Shown: in pieces, positions 22,182 to 31,245 of the stretch
Position numbering within the stretch: the stretch's first letter is position 1
Layout: the number at the start of each line of letters is the position of its first letter
Source: Sinorhizobium sp. BG8
GTDB lineage: Bacteria; Pseudomonadota; Alphaproteobacteria; Rhizobiales; Rhizobiaceae
Reading direction: 5' to 3'
DNA: 64,000 nt
NCBI RefSeq assembly: GCF_016864555.1
Contig: NZ_CP044011.1
Span: 3,119,501-3,183,500, forward strand
Notes under the pieces: model-generated
Database searches by the model: none
What the model was told of the DNA's origin: nothing
What the model saw: only the letters and a program-made list of their open reading frames with translations
Program-made: the position numbers and the translations under genes

Positions 22182-22528
22182 CAACCCCTCGCTTGCCGAT
22201 CGAGCCGGCGCATCAAATGCCGGCAACGCCTCGGGAATCATGTGTAGCCCCGCGAGAGAAGCGCAAAAAGCCTTGGAATGAAAGCCGCGGAGCCAATTCA
22301 CAGGGAATATCGCCCCTCCGTGCGCCGCGGCATCGCCGGTGGTCAATGGATCGGCCCGGCTCTCGCCGCTCTCCTCCTCCCCCATATGGCGTAGGATTGC
22401 CCGAAAGCCGCCGTCGTCACCGTAGCGCCACCGGCAAGGTTCTGCTGGACAACGGCATGCCAGTCCTTGTAAGCGCCCGAAAAAAGCCGTCAAATGTGCT
22501 GAAAGTGCCGAAAAGGAGTGTCCGCATC
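22182..22528. other. Divergent intergenic region between cckA and the fliO-like gene
   Basis: These 347 bp should hold the promoters of both genes. Open frames extend into it from both sides but lack similarity and ribosome binding sites. I see no clear CtrA site (TTAA-N7-TTAA). Confidence 0.5.
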
Positions 22529-23503
22529 ATGTTCGAAGACATTGTCGCCCAGAACGGCACAAAGCTCCTCATTGCCGGGGCAGCTGTAGCCGTCGGGCTG
22601 ATCTGCTTTGCCGTCGTTCTCTGGGTCATCAGGAACCGCCGCTCGTCGCCGTTCATCCGGGGTGGGCGCAACCGCCAGCCGCGGCTTGCGGTCATGGATG
22701 CGGCAGCGGTGGATACGCGCCGGCGTCTGGTTCTTGTCAGGCGCGATGACGTCGAGCACCTGATCATGATCGGCGGACCGACGGACATCGTGATCGAGAG
22801 CCGGATCGTCGGACAGAAGGTGGACGAGGACCAGGCGCAACCTGTGCAGGAAGCAGCAGCAGCGCGGGTGCCCCTCGAAACCCAGGAGATCAGGGTACCT
22901 GCTCCCCAGCCGCCCGCCGCGCCCGCTCGGCCGACGCCCGCCGTACAGCCTGCCGCTGTCGCCGGACGCGCCCGTCCGTCGCAGCCAGCGGACGTTTCGA
23001 GCATGTCCAAGGTGCTCTACGGCGACGACGAAGTGCCCGCGTCTTCCGTGCGGGTCGCACAGACGCCCGTGCAGGCTGTCGCCGAACAGAAGCCGGTTAC
23101 GAACCCCACATCCATTCCGGTCGTGGCAACGCCAGTACGTACCACCGAGCGCGCTGCCGAGCAGGCTCTCGACCTCGCACGCCAGCGTGTGCTCGCCACT
23201 CCGGGCCAGGCCGCCCAGTTCAATACGCCGGCCGTCGCCGGGACGTCCGAACCGGCGCGCGTCTCGCCTGCGCAGGCCTCGGCCGTTGCGGACAATCCGA
23301 CCGTCGTCAGTGAGTTCGAACGCATGCTGGAAGCGGAAATGGCCTCTGGCACTCGTACTGGCGCCACACCGCAGCTTCCCGCCGCCGACCGGCCGGAAGC
23401 CGTAACCTTCGCAAACCCGCAGGCCGCCCCGAAGAGCCGTGAGGAAACAGAGGCGGAAATGGCGCGGCTTCTCGGTGAAATCTCGGCCAATCGTAAGGCT
23501 TGA
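22529..23503 (+). CDS. FliO-like single-pass membrane protein
   Basis: 324 residues. A single membrane helix (about 13-34, LLIAGAAVAVGLICFAVVLW) is followed by a basic segment and a short domain, RRLVLVRRDDVEHLIMIGG, that resembles the cytoplasmic domain of flagellar biosynthesis protein FliO. A long alanine/proline/valine-rich region (from about 95) has little predicted structure and ends in a short helix (EETEAEMARLLGEI). The ATG at 22529 has AAAAGGAG upstream. No flagellar genes are adjacent; it is divergent from cckA. It may be a FliO relative with a separate role in the envelope. Confidence 0.65.
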   Translation: MFEDIVAQNGTKLLIAGAAVAVGLICFAVVLWVIRNRRSSPFIRGGRNRQPRLAVMDAAAVDTRRRLVLVRRDDVEHLIMIGGPTDIVIESRIVGQKVDEDQAQPVQEAAAARVPLETQEIRVPAPQPPAAPARPTPAVQPAAVAGRARPSQPADVSSMSKVLYGDDEVPASSVRVAQTPVQAVAEQKPVTNPTSIPVVATPVRTTERAAEQALDLARQRVLATPGQAAQFNTPAVAGTSEPARVSPAQASAVADNPTVVSEFERMLEAEMASGTRTGATPQLPAADRPEAVTFANPQAAPKSREETEAEMARLLGEISANRKA

Positions 23504-23666
23504 ATCCTTGCGGCGATGACCCGAGCGCCCTTGGGACGAGGCAGTCCCAGGGGAGAAAGCTACCGACAAGGCAGGCTTCGTTCACTCGAACCGATCCGGT
23601 GATCGAAACGCACCGAGCGGGGTGCCGCTGGACGCGGCGCGCTGCTTCATGCCGTGTCGCCGGCAA
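23504..23666. other. Intergenic region after the fliO-like gene
   Basis: A 10-bp hairpin (23528-23537 with 23544-23553) lies 25 bp past the fliO-like stop but has no T-tract. The rest shows nothing recognisable up to the dksA terminator. Confidence 0.4.
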
Positions 23667-23697
23667 AGAAAAATCCGTCCGGCTTGGCCGAACGGAT
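23667..23697 (-). terminator. Intrinsic terminator of dksA, possibly bidirectional
   Basis: 11-bp stem with one T-G wobble (23673-23683 with 23687-23697), 3-base loop, then TTTTTC on the minus strand. It is 133 bp past the dksA stop. On the plus strand the same hairpin is followed by a weaker T-rich stretch (CAAAGTTTT), so it may also end fliO-like transcription. Confidence 0.8.
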
Positions 23698-23830
23698 CAA
23701 AGTTTTGACTGATCTGGTTCCTGCTGTTGCGTCTACCGCCTCCTCGGCGACACAACGACTTCCCTCGCCCGGAAACGGGCGGTTCGGCGAACCTGAGTGA
23801 CGTCAGTGAAAGCCGGAGCTTTCTCAAACG

Positions 23831-24250
23831 TCACTCGTCGCGGTAAACCTTTTCACGGCGCTCGTGACGCTCCTGCGCCTCGATGGACAGAGTGGCGATC
23901 GGACGGGCGTCGAGACGCTTGAGTCCGATAGGTTCACCCGTTTCCTCGCAGTAGCCGTAGGTCCCTTCCTCGAGCCGCTGCAGGGCGGCGTCGATCTTGG
24001 AGATCAGCTTGCGCTGACGATCCCGGGCTCTCAGTTCGATGGCACGATCGGTTTCCGAAGATGCCCGATCTGCGAGGTCTGGATGATTTGCGCTTTCTTC
24101 TGCCAGATGATCGAGGGTTTCGCGCGCTTCGCGCAGAATGTCATTCTTCCAGGCATTCAGCTTCGCTCGAAAGTAAGCCCGCTGGTTTGCATTCATGAAT
24201 TCCTCATCCTCGGAGAGGACAAAGGTACTAAGATCGATCTTCTCACTCAA
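23831..24250 (-). CDS. dksA: RNA polymerase-binding transcription factor DksA
   Basis: Binds the RNA polymerase secondary channel and works with ppGpp in the stringent response. The 139-residue protein has the coiled coil (about 28-95) with the tip sequence SETDRAIE and the C-terminal globular domain. The zinc finger is degenerate: only C101 of the four expected cysteines remains (positions 104, 122 and 125 are T, S and A). The start is a TTG at 24250 behind AGGAGAATCGCG, which gives the usual MSEKIDLS N-terminus; the longer frame upstream is leader. Confidence 0.95.
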   Translation of the reverse strand: MSEKIDLSTFVLSEDEEFMNANQRAYFRAKLNAWKNDILREARETLDHLAEESANHPDLADRASSETDRAIELRARDRQRKLISKIDAALQRLEEGTYGYCEETGEPIGLKRLDARPIATLSIEAQERHERREKVYRDE

Positions 24251-24667
24251 CGCGATTCTCCTGAAGAACATCTCAAGGGGCGCTGTATATCCCCATGGTA
24301 AGACTGTTTCAAGCCTGCCAAACCTTACCCACGGTTTTTTGCGCCTGCCCAATATTAACTCTAGCCGACTAATATTTCATCAAGATAACAATGAGATGTT
24401 CGATCTGCTTCACAGTGTATGGACAAACACGCGCAAGAGGCCCCGATAGGTCGACGACACGCCCCCAATCTGTCTAAAATATAGTCACCACAGTATTCGA
24501 CAGAAAAGCGAATCACGACAATTGCTCTCCGACAGGAGAACGTTGGCAGCCTACCTTCGTCCTTTCGGAGGACCGGCTGCGAAAAGCGGTTGATCTTTGT
24601 CTTGCGGGGAGAGAAGTTCGCGTGACATTGATCGGCACCGCTTCGGTTCGGTTTCAGGAGAGCAGAA
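24251..24667. other. Divergent intergenic region between dksA and the SixA-like gene
   Basis: These 417 bp are more AT-rich than the surroundings and should hold two promoters. A hairpin with arms CAGCC/GGCTG and an inner GTCC/GGAC stem lies at about 24549-24582. I see no T-tract after it and no convincing short gene. Confidence 0.4.
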
Positions 24668-25192
24668 TTGACCACGCAAGATCCCCCCGCTTTCCGGCTG
24701 TACCTATTGCGCCATGCCCGCGCCGCTTGGGCGCTCCCTGGACAGACCGATTTCGACCGGGCCCTCGATGAACAGGGCTACGCCGAAGCCGAGATCATTG
24801 CGGAAGAACTTGCCGACCAGGGCTATGCGCCCGAGATCGTCGTTTCCTCCACGGCGGTCCGCTGCAGGGAGACGGCCGAGCCCCTCCGGCGCACGCTCGG
24901 CGAGGAACTGGAGATCCAGTACATTGACTCCCTGTATGCGGCGACTGCCGACACCTATGAGGAGATTGCCTTCGCGCCCCGTCCGCAGGCGTCGCTCATG
25001 CTTGTCGGCCACAACCCGACCATGGAGGAGTTTTTCCGTCAGCTCGTCGGACAGGCTATCGCCGAAGCCGCAGCCCCTTCGGGCTTTCCGACGGCCGGTC
25101 TCGCCGTTCTCGATTTCGACGCCAGGCCCGACGGCAACATACTGAGTGGTGGAAGGCTCGCGGGTTTCCTCGCGCCGCGCCTCAGCGTTTGA
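24668..25192 (+). CDS. SixA-like histidine phosphatase
   Basis: Branch of the phosphoglycerate-mutase-like histidine phosphatase superfamily, 174 residues. The catalytic RHG-type motif is LLRHARAAW (H16 is the phospho-acceptor), with a second active-site histidine in LVGHNPT. SixA dephosphorylates Hpt domains of phosphorelays in E. coli; the substrate here is unknown, though a small Hpt protein is encoded about 8 kb away. The start is a TTG at 24668 with AGGAG 7 bases upstream. It precedes the ycjX-ycjF pair by 110 bp on the same strand. Confidence 0.85.
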   Translation: MTTQDPPAFRLYLLRHARAAWALPGQTDFDRALDEQGYAEAEIIAEELADQGYAPEIVVSSTAVRCRETAEPLRRTLGEELEIQYIDSLYAATADTYEEIAFAPRPQASLMLVGHNPTMEEFFRQLVGQAIAEAAAPSGFPTAGLAVLDFDARPDGNILSGGRLAGFLAPRLSV

Positions 25193-25302
25193 TCTGGCGC
25201 GCGTCTTTTTTCCGCCCGCTCCGGTACCTATATCGCAATCCGCCAGACCGAACGACAACCTGACCGAACGAAATCGCTGCATATCCTGCGGGAAAGAAGT
25301 TC

Positions 25303-26780
25303 TTGCCCCCGACCCTTACCAGTTTCACGGACGACGCCCGCATTGCCCTGGACAATCTCGCCGACCGTGCGTTCGGGCTTGTCGATCCGTCGCTGCGCCT
25401 CGGCGTCACCGGATTGTCGCGCGCCGGCAAGACCGTTTTCATCTCCTCCCTGGTGCACAATCTCCTGAACGGCGGCAGGCTGCCACTGTTCGAAGCCGTG
25501 CGCTCCGGCCGCGTCTCGAAAATCCGGCTTCAGCCGCAGCCTGACGATGCCGTGCCGCGCTTCCAGTACGAGGACCACATCGCGGCCCTGGTTCGCGAGC
25601 GCATATGGCCCGATTCGACGCGCGCAATCTCGCAGCTTCGGATCACCCTGGACTATGAGAGCGCCAGCGGCTGGGGCCGGCTCCTGTCTCCGGGGCGCCT
25701 GTCCCTCGATATCGTCGACTATCCGGGAGAATGGCTTCTCGATCTGCCCCTGCTCGCGCAGGACTTCCGTACCTTCAGCGAAAACACCGTTGCGCTGGCA
25801 AGGGAGGGCGTGCGTGCACCCCTGTCGGAACGCTGGCTCGCGCTCGCCCGGACAATGGACACGCAGGCGATGGCGGACGAGACCGGCGTGCGCCAGCTTG
25901 CGGCGGAGTTCACCGCCTATCTCAGGGCCTGCAAGTCGGACGAGCGTTCGCTCTCCACCCTGCCCCCGGCCGTTTTCTCATGCCGGGTGACCTCGAAGGT
26001 TCGCCGGCACTGACCTTCTCCCCCCTTCCCGACCTGCCAGCCGCGGCCAAGCCTCCAAAAGATTCCCTCTGGGCAATGATGGAGCGTCGCTACGAGGCTT
26101 ACAAATCCCACGTCGTGAAGCCGTTCTTCCGGGAGCACTTCGCCAGGCTCGACCGCCAGATCGTTCTGATCGACGCCCTCCAGGCGATCAATCGCGGGCC
26201 TGAGGCCGTTCACGATCTCGAACGGGCCATGGCCGATGTCCTTGCCTGCTTCCGTCCCGGGCGCAACAACTTGATCTCGTCATTCCTGACCCGCCGCATC
26301 GACCGCGTGGTGGTTGCCGCCACCAAGGCGGATCATCTCCACCATGAAAGTCATCCTCGCCTGGAGGCGGTGACGCGGCGGCTCGTGGATCGTGCCATCG
26401 ACCGGATCGGCCTTAGCGGTGCCGGTATCGAAGTCATGGCACTTGCCTCCGTTCGCGCGACCCGGGAAGCCACGGTCCGCCATGACGGCGCCGATCTTCC
26501 CGTCATCGTCGGCACGCCCATGGAGGGAGAGACGATCAACGGGGAAAGATTCGACGGCGAGAAGAAAACAGCGATATTCCCCGGTGATTTGCCGGAAAAT
26601 CCCGAAGCATTGTTTGAGCAGATGCGTTCCGGTAATCCGGATGGATCCGACGTGCACCTGAACTTCGTGCGCTTCCGGCCACCGCACATCGAGGAGACCG
26701 GAGGCGGGCTGAAGTTGTCCGTGCCGCACATCCGCCTGGACCGCGCCCTGCAATATCTGATCGGAGACCGCCTGGCATGA
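25303..26780 (+). pseudogene. ycjX: YcjX-like (DUF463) P-loop protein, frameshifted
   Basis: YcjX family proteins are cytoplasmic P-loop GTPase-like proteins linked to envelope stress in enterics. The N-terminal part (25303 to about 25960) has the P-loop GLSRAGKT (37-44) and DIVDYPGEWLLDLPLL. At a run of five C (25963-25967) the frame is lost; one extra C restores STLPPGRFLMPGDLEG and joins the second part, which runs to 26780 (about 492 residues in all) and includes VVVAATKADHLHH and VHLNFVRFRPPHI. The start is a TTG behind GGGAAAGAAG. As written the first fragment stops at 26013. The end overlaps ycjF by 4 bp. Confidence 0.85.
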
Positions 26781-27862
26781 CCTTGCCGCCCGCCAAACGG
26801 CCTCGTCCCCCGGCCGCCTTTTCCCTGGGGGATGACGATCCGAAGCCGGAACGGCGCGAACCCGCCGTACCCCGCACACCGCGGCACTTCGACACCCGGG
26901 TCGTCCTCACCCCGGACACCGAGGATCCATTTATCGCCACGACGGCAGACCTGCCCGACCTTGGCGCAACGCCGGAGGCGAAACCCCGCCGGCGGCGCCT
27001 GACCTTTGGTCGCCTTGCGATTGGCGCCTTCGGCTTTCTGGCATCCCTCGCAATCGGCCTCTGGCTGGATGACCTGATCAGAGCCCTTTTCACCCGCAAC
27101 GACTGGCTCGGCTATGCCGCCATGGCCGCAACCGCCATCGCGGTCCTGGCGGTGGTCGCTATCGCTCTTCGTGAGCTTGTCGGCCTGCACCGGCTGAACG
27201 CCGTGCAGGATCTGAAGCGCGAGGTTGCGGAGGCCACGGCGGCCGAGCGGCCGACAGATGCCCGCAAGGTCGTCGACCACCTCGTCGACCTGCTCGCGAC
27301 CCGCCCCCAGACCGCCCGCGGAAGGCGCAGGCTGGGCGAAACCAAGGGAGAGGTGATCGACGCATCGCATCTCGTCGAACTCGCCGAGAGGGAACTCATG
27401 GCGCCCCTCGACCGGGAGGCGCGCGCACTCATCCTTTCCGCTGCCAAGCGGGTTTCCATCGTCACCGCCGTCAGCCCGCGTGCGCTCGTCGATATCGGTT
27501 ACGTCGTCTACGAAAGCAGCCGCCTGATACGCGCGCTCGCGGAGCTCTATGGCGGGCGCCCGGGAAGCCTCGGCCTGCTGAGGCTGATGCGCGATGTCCT
27601 GGCGCATCTTGCCGTGACCGGTTCCATCGCCGTCGGAGACAGCCTCGTCCAGCAGGTTCTGGGCCACGGGCTGGCTTCGAAGCTGTCCGCACGTCTTGGC
27701 GAAGGTGTGATCAACGGATTGATGACCGCCCGCATCGGCATCGCGGCCATGGATCTCTGCCGTCCGATGCCCTTCCGGGCACTGAAACGCCCCGGCATCG
27801 GCGACTTCATCGGCGATCTCGCCCCCTCCGCTCTGTCGGCCGGTCGCGACAAGGACGTGTGA
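26777..27862 (+). CDS. ycjF: YcjF-like (TIGR01620) membrane protein
   Basis: 361-residue inner-membrane protein of the YcjF family. A proline-rich cytoplasmic N-terminus (1-75) leads to two membrane segments (about 78-100 and 110-135); the remainder is a largely helical DUF697-like domain with conserved SVVTAVSPRALVD-like and RHGLASKLSARLGEGV-like segments. It overlaps the end of ycjX by the ATGA tetranucleotide, so the two are translationally coupled. The pair is conserved widely in proteobacteria; biochemical function is unknown. Confidence 0.88.
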   Translation: MTLPPAKRPRPPAAFSLGDDDPKPERREPAVPRTPRHFDTRVVLTPDTEDPFIATTADLPDLGATPEAKPRRRRLTFGRLAIGAFGFLASLAIGLWLDDLIRALFTRNDWLGYAAMAATAIAVLAVVAIALRELVGLHRLNAVQDLKREVAEATAAERPTDARKVVDHLVDLLATRPQTARGRRRLGETKGEVIDASHLVELAERELMAPLDREARALILSAAKRVSIVTAVSPRALVDIGYVVYESSRLIRALAELYGGRPGSLGLLRLMRDVLAHLAVTGSIAVGDSLVQQVLGHGLASKLSARLGEGVINGLMTARIGIAAMDLCRPMPFRALKRPGIGDFIGDLAPSALSAGRDKDV

Positions 27863-27994
27863 GGCGCAAGGCCCCGATATCCATTGGTTTTGCCCGGAAA
27901 ACCGCTTCCGCAAATGGCGGATGGAAACCGTCCATTAACCATTTCAGCGCAAATGTGAACCCATATCGAGACCAAGCCTTATCAAGGATCGTTC

Positions 27995-28546
27995 ATGTAC
28001 TCGCGCACTTCTTTGATTGCCCGTGGGGCAGCAGCAGCGCTTCTCGCCGCCTCCGCGGCCCTCGCCGCCCCTGCTCACGCGGCTCAGCGTGACAAAGCGT
28101 TCTTCGAACAGGTCACGGGCGACTGGCAGGGACCAGGCGAGATCGTCGCCGGCAAGTACAAGGGCACGAAATTCAACTGCAATCTGAGTGGCGACACCGG
28201 CCCCGCCAAGGGCGCCGGTATCCAGCTCGACGGTCATTGCCGCGTCGGCGTCTTCAAGCAGCCCATGTCTGCCCTCATCACCAAGACCGGGGCGACCTAC
28301 AAGGGCAAGTTCCTCGACGGCGCGGACGGCAAGGGCCTTGACGTGACGTCCGGAACCGTCTCCGGCAACAAGATTGTCGTCGGCATCAACCGCCAGAAGC
28401 TCAACGGTGCCATGGTTGCCCGGCTGCTGGACGACAACACCATGAACATCACGATATCGGTCAAGGTCGGCGAGCAGATGGTGCCCGTCATCGGCATGTC
28501 GTTGAACCGCGCTGTCGACAACGTAGCGGTCGGCTCGATCAAGTAG
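27995..28546 (+). CDS. Conserved exported protein
   Basis: 183 residues with a signal peptide (cleavage predicted after APAHA). The mature part starts FFEQVTGDWQGPGEIVAGKY, which resembles a small lipocalin/THAP4-like beta-barrel opening, with two cysteines (NCNL and GHCRV) placed to form a disulfide. I do not assign a function. It lies 132 bp after ycjF, in the same direction, and is followed by a weak hairpin terminator. Likely periplasmic. Confidence 0.75.
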   Translation: MYSRTSLIARGAAAALLAASAALAAPAHAAQRDKAFFEQVTGDWQGPGEIVAGKYKGTKFNCNLSGDTGPAKGAGIQLDGHCRVGVFKQPMSALITKTGATYKGKFLDGADGKGLDVTSGTVSGNKIVVGINRQKLNGAMVARLLDDNTMNITISVKVGEQMVPVIGMSLNRAVDNVAVGSIK

Positions 28547-28575
28547 TCAATCCCGGGAAAATCGGGAAATCCGTC

Positions 28576-28612
28576 GGGCGGGGCTTCTTTCGGGGCTCCG
28601 CCCTACTCTTTT
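28576..28612 (+). terminator. Weak hairpin terminator after the exported protein
   Basis: Stem GGGCGG/CCGCCC (28576-28581 with 28598-28603) with a large loop, followed by TACTCTTTT. It overlaps the folK stop on the opposite strand. Confidence 0.4.
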
Positions 28613-29136
28613 CCGGCAAGCGCGTGCCACCAGTTTCCGTCGGCACTGGCAACCTCTATGCCTGCAAGGTCCGCATCCCCAAGCCAGTCGGACACCGCGC
28701 GCCCCTCGACGACGAGGGACGGCGCAACGTCCGCCAGCGGCATCAGCACGAAGCCACGCGACGTCATGCGCGGATGGGGTAGCTCCAGCCTGCCGCCTGA
28801 CTGAACCACGTCCCCGTAGGTCAGGACATCGATATCCAGCGTGCGCGGTCCCCAGCGCTCCACCCGCTCCCGTTTCATGTCCTTCTCGATCGACAGGCAC
28901 GCATCCAGAAGGTTTTCGGGCGAAAGGCTGCTCGAGATCAGGGCGCAGGCATTGAAGAACCAGTCCTGGTCGGTCTTGCCCCAGGGGGGTGTGCGAAAAA
29001 GGCGCGAGACCGAGAGCACGCGGCAGTCCGGTCGCTCCGCGAGGGCGACAAGGGCCCGTGCCATGGACTGCGCGGGATCGCCGACATTGCCGCCGAGACC
29101 GAGCGCGGCTTGGTGAAAGACCGGCTCAGACGACAT
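28603..29136 (-). CDS. folK: 6-hydroxymethyl-7,8-dihydropterin pyrophosphokinase
   Basis: Transfers pyrophosphate from ATP to 6-hydroxymethyldihydropterin in folate synthesis. The 177-residue protein has LGLGGNVGDP at the N-terminus, and the HPPK signature RWGPRTLDIDVL with its metal-binding aspartates. The ATG at 29136 lies inside the end of folB (11-bp overlap), so translation is coupled. It is the last gene of the folP-folB-folK unit. Confidence 0.95.
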   Translation of the reverse strand: MSSEPVFHQAALGLGGNVGDPAQSMARALVALAERPDCRVLSVSRLFRTPPWGKTDQDWFFNACALISSSLSPENLLDACLSIEKDMKRERVERWGPRTLDIDVLTYGDVVQSGGRLELPHPRMTSRGFVLMPLADVAPSLVVEGRAVSDWLGDADLAGIEVASADGNWWHALAGKE

Positions 29137-29491
29137 GCTCGACCGTGACTTCGACATAGTCGAGAACGCCGGCGACGGGCGCATTGGGCTTGCGGACGGA
29201 GACTTTCGCCTTCTTGATCAGGGGAAAGCGCGAACAGAGCACGACGGCGATCTCTTGGGCAAGCGCCTCTATCAGATAGCGTCGCTTGCCGGTCACGATC
29301 TTCTCGATCTCCTTGAAGGCAACTCCGTAATCGACTGTTGATTCGATCGAATCATCCGTCAGCGGTTGCGTCGGCACCACCTCGAGCTCCGCATCCACGA
29401 AAAAGCGCTGGCCGAGGAATTCCTCCGCGTCGTGGAGACCATGACGGGCAAAGAAGGCACAGTTCTTGAGTGTGATCGTGTAGGTCGTCAT
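29126..29491 (-). CDS. folB: Dihydroneopterin aldolase
   Basis: Converts dihydroneopterin to 6-hydroxymethyldihydropterin and glycolaldehyde. At 121 residues it is normal for the family and has the conserved FFARHGLHDAEEFLGQRF segment, the catalytic Lys-region IKKAKVSVRKPNAP, and the active-site Tyr in TVDYG. It follows folP by about 97 bp and overlaps folK. Confidence 0.95.
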   Translation of the reverse strand: MTTYTITLKNCAFFARHGLHDAEEFLGQRFFVDAELEVVPTQPLTDDSIESTVDYGVAFKEIEKIVTGKRRYLIEALAQEIAVVLCSRFPLIKKAKVSVRKPNAPVAGVLDYVEVTVEHVV

Positions 29492-29588
29492 CGTCCGTCC
29501 CTTGCCCTAGCCGGCCTGCCCGCAGAACGGCCGATATGAAATCGCGTTGGAGCTACCCGGAAGTGCCCCTCGCGTCCGGTCCGCCGCC

Positions 29589-30457
29589 TCATGCATCGCG
29601 ATGCGAAACACGCCGCCGGGCGGCCAGCATAGCATCCGTCATGAGCAGCGCGTCCCGGTTGATTGCGACATCGTGCACGCGAAATACCGCCGCCCCGGCC
29701 TCGCGTAGCAGCACGGTCGTGGCCGCCGTGCCCACGTCGCGTTCATCTGCCGTCTCGCGACCGGTAGCCGAGCCGATGAAGCGCTTGCGCGAGGTCCCGG
29801 CGAGAATAGGCGCACCAAGTCCGAGCAGTTCCCCGAAACGGGCCATGAGTTCGAGATTTTCCTCGGTGTTCTTGGCAAAGCCGAATCCCGGATCGAGAAC
29901 GATCTTGTCCGCGGCGATCCCGGCATCGCGCGCAATCTCGAGCGAGCGCTCAAGAAAGGCGTACTGGTCCTCCACGACATCAGGAAGCTTCTCGCGATCC
30001 CTGCCCGTATGCATAATGCAGAGCCCGGCGCCGCTCGTGGCGGCAACGGTAGCCATTTCGAGATCGCGCTGCAGCCCGTAGACGTCGTTGACAATGTGCG
30101 CGCCGGCCTCGACCGCGAGCCGTGCCGTGGGCGCGCGATATGTATCGACCGAGATGATCACATCGCTCGCTTTGGCAATCGCCTCGATCACGGGCAGGAT
30201 GCGATCCTGCTCCTCTTGCAGCGTGACCTGCGCGGCGCCCGGCCTGGTGGATTCCCCCCGATATCGATGATCTCGGCGCCGAGTTCGACGCATTTCAGCG
30301 CCTGTTTCACGGCCTGATCCGCACTCGCGTAGCGCCCGCCATCCGAGAAGGAATCCGGCGTCACGTTGACGATCGCCATGATCATTCCGCGCGGTCCGAG
30401 CTCCAGGCTGCGTCCGTGAGCAAGCGACCAACGGAAAGTTTCGAAGGGAGAAAACAT
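29589..30457 (-). pseudogene. folP: Dihydropteroate synthase (frameshifted)
   Basis: Joins 6-hydroxymethyldihydropterin pyrophosphate to p-aminobenzoate; the sulfonamide target. The N-terminal part has IVNVTPDSFSDGG; the frame breaks at a run of six C on the plus strand (30254-30259). Adding one base restores IIDIGGESTRPGAAQ, the pABA/sulfonamide loop, and joins the intact remainder (VDTYR, DPGFGFAKN, GTSRKRFIG) for about 289 residues. As written the enzyme is split. Because the gene is normally essential, a sequencing error in the homopolymer is the likelier cause. The start at 30457 (ATG) is preferred over a GTG at 30478. Confidence 0.88.
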
Positions 30458-30627
30458 GGGACCATCCGACGACTTCACGAACGAAGCCGGAAAATAGTGT
30501 TGCGCTTGACGTGGCTATGCCTCAAGCTTTGATCGAGTTCAACCTGTGCGACCGCGCAGGTCGAAAGAAGGCCAATATACCGCAGGCGAGTACGCCGGTA
30601 CTCTCAAAAAGGAATAGAAAATCGCTG

Positions 30628-31245
30628 ATGCAGGCGCACGCCAGTTTTGTTCGTACCATCGTGATCGCCGCCGCCCTCAGTCTTCCGGCATGGCCTTCCG
30701 CCGGTGAAACCATAACCTCCAAGAGCTTTTCCTACTTCGCCATCGGCGGCCGCACGGCCACGGAGCTCGATGAGGAATTGGCGATCCGCGGACCGACGAT
30801 GAAGGGCGGCACGCGCCATCCGGGCGCGACCAAGATCAAGTGGGGCGGTTCCGTCACCTACGTAAAGCGCGGCAACAAGTGCGCGGTCGGCGAGGCCAAG
30901 GTCACGCTTTCCACCCGAATCATTCTGCCGCGCTGGAAGCACCGGCGCACGGCCACACCGTCTCTTGCCCTGATTTGGGACACCCTTTCTGCCGATATCA
31001 AGCGCCATGAGGAACGCCACGCGGAGATCGCCCGCAACCATGCCAAGGGCCTGGAAAAGACCCTGATGGCGCTGAGACCCGAGTCTGATTGCGAGCGCAT
31101 GCAGGCTCGCGTCGACCGCGTCACGGCAGATGCAGTGGCAGCGCATGATCGTGATCAGGCCCGCTTCGACCTCGTGGAATCGCGCAACTTTAACGAACGG
31201 ATGATCAGGCTTCTGTCTTACCGCCTGAAAAGCGGCCAGCAGTAG
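30628..31245 (+). CDS. DUF922-type secreted protein, possible zinc protease
   Basis: 205 residues with an N-terminal signal sequence (cleavage predicted after PSAGE or nearby). The mature part carries RHEERHAEIARNHA (about 128-141), the HExxH-like metal motif of the DUF922 family. The family is annotated as predicted secreted metal-dependent proteases; activity here is inference. The ATG at 30628 has AAAAAGGAATAG some 14 bases upstream, a loose spacing. It is divergent from folP. Confidence 0.75.
   Translation: MQAHASFVRTIVIAAALSLPAWPSAGETITSKSFSYFAIGGRTATELDEELAIRGPTMKGGTRHPGATKIKWGGSVTYVKRGNKCAVGEAKVTLSTRIILPRWKHRRTATPSLALIWDTLSADIKRHEERHAEIARNHAKGLEKTLMALRPESDCERMQARVDRVTADAVAAHDRDQARFDLVESRNFNERMIRLLSYRLKSGQQ

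Noticed and set aside
22361-22390. A second anti-Shine-Dalgarno RNA (TCTCCTCCTCCCCC)
   Set aside because: No terminator or hairpin loop context; it is simply the complement of a purine-rich stretch upstream of cckA.
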